A stretch of 64,000 nt of DNA, taken from Agrobacterium tumefaciens (GTDB lineage Bacteria; Pseudomonadota; Alphaproteobacteria; Rhizobiales; Rhizobiaceae). Each line of letters opens with the position of its first letter. The first letter of the stretch is position 1. Below are positions 63,522-64,000 of the stretch, piece after piece. The position numbers and the translations under genes were made by a program. The stretch is taken from contig NZ_CP115842.1 of assembly GCF_013318015.2 (NCBI RefSeq), positions 1,487,001 through 1,551,000 of the forward strand, given 5' to 3'. The notes under the pieces are model-generated. The model worked only from the letters and a program-made list of their open reading frames with translations. It did no database searches and was not told the origin of the DNA.

Positions 63522-64000
63522 ATGCACGCCGAAGGGTCGATGTCGATCGGGTTCATACTCATTGAGGGTTATGCGCTGATGTCGTTGGCTGCGGCGGTTG
63601 AGCCGCTGCGCGCGGCCAATCACCTTGCCGGCAAAACGCTCTACCATTGCCGGTTTTATTCGGCGAATGGCGGGTTTGGCGCATCCACGTCAGGCGGAGG
63701 TTTTGATACCGCGCCCGTTTCGCGGGCTTTGTCTGAGAAGCTGGATCTGGTCTTCATCGTCGCGGGCGGAAATCCCATGCTCTATGAAGATCCGGCACTT
63801 GTGCGAAACCTGCGCACGCTCAACCAGCGGGGTGTCAAGCTCGGAGGCATTTCCGGCGGCGCGGCGATCCTTGCCAAATCCGGTCTGATGACGGGCAGAC
63901 GTTTTACCGTTCACTGGACCCACATCGATCCGCTTAGTGAATATGCCAGCGATCTCCTGATCGAGCGTGCGCTCTACGTCATCGATCGCGATCGTTACAC
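63522..64000 (+). CDS. GATase1/AraC-type transcriptional regulator, 3' end outside window
   Basis: The frame from ATG 63522 runs open to the window edge (about 160 codons). GGAG lies six bases upstream. It reads MHAEGSMSIGFILIEGYALM and continues FIVAGGNPMLYEDPALVRNLRTLNQRGVKLGGISGGAAILAKSGLMTGRRFTVHW, the N-terminal DJ-1/PfpI domain of GlxA-type regulators that end in an AraC DNA-binding domain. The cysteine of active DJ-1-type enzymes is replaced (GISGGAA), so it acts as a sensor. Pseudomonas GbdR, of the same type, controls glycine betaine and sarcosine catabolism, and this gene is divergent from soxBDAG. Confidence 0.85.
   Translation, partial: MHAEGSMSIGFILIEGYALMSLAAAVEPLRAANHLAGKTLYHCRFYSANGGFGASTSGGGFDTAPVSRALSEKLDLVFIVAGGNPMLYEDPALVRNLRTLNQRGVKLGGISGGAAILAKSGLMTGRRFTVHWTHIDPLSEYASDLLIERALYVIDRDRY

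Overview
The window reads as a chromosome segment of an alphaproteobacterium of the Rhizobiaceae, most like Agrobacterium/Rhizobium. The support is gene content: many ABC uptake systems, LacI/GntR/LysR regulators, an FrcA-like single-domain sugar ATPase, a soxBDAG operon, a DUF1488 protein, and an intergenic repeat of the kind common in this family. The genus is inferred from protein families, not from a marker gene. No rRNA, tRNA, CRISPR array, insertion sequence or phage gene was seen.

Layout. 1-4.25 kb: a left-truncated aromatic amino acid ammonia-lyase homologue with an altered catalytic triad, a PhnD-like binding protein overlapping a fatty acid desaturase, and a divergent XRE regulator. 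4.4-9.7 kb: an oligopeptide ABC operon (oppA-oppB-oppC-fused ATPase) closed by a clear terminator. 10.3-13.3 kb: a chemoreceptor and a DUF2161 nuclease-fold protein. 13.5-20.8 kb: an aldehyde dehydrogenase/3-hydroxyacid dehydrogenase pair with a LysR regulator, then an M20 amidohydrolase with two membrane proteins (one DUF3100-like) and a divergent GntR regulator.

20.8-33.4 kb is a polysaccharide (uronate-type glycan) utilisation locus. One arm encodes a heparinase II/III-type lyase and a small partner protein. The other encodes two sugar permeases, a GH88 unsaturated glucuronyl hydrolase, a UgpC-type ATPase, a DUF624/YesL membrane protein, a binding protein, a DUF2264 protein and an unusual fusion of a hexapeptide acyltransferase to an alpha/alpha-toroid-like domain. 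The enzymes have no obvious signal peptides, so the likely scheme is import of oligosaccharides followed by cytoplasmic breakdown.

33.5-37.5 kb holds a GGDEF-EAL protein, small hypothetical genes including a 36-residue membrane protein, and one copy of a palindromic repeat. 37.5-46.3 kb is a LacI-controlled catabolic cluster: sugar ABC transporter, phosphotriesterase-type lactonase, DUF1355 protein, PfkB kinase (opposite strand), BtpA/SgcQ TIM barrel and a carbamoylase. I cannot assign its substrate.

46.6-50.3 kb: a fasciclin-domain protein and a large AcnB resembling the Bacteroidetes form, followed by the second repeat copy. 50.5-56.4 kb is a tightly overlapping operon of acetyltransferase-like protein, asparagine synthase, acyl carrier protein, AMP-forming ligase and NadE-like amidoligase. 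It looks like a small carrier-protein biosynthetic pathway and is my main candidate for an undescribed system. 56.5-58.2 kb has two hypothetical genes. 58.3-64 kb is the heterotetrameric sarcosine oxidase operon soxBDAG, whose delta subunit lacks the usual zinc cysteines, next to a divergent GATase1/AraC-type regulator cut off by the right edge.
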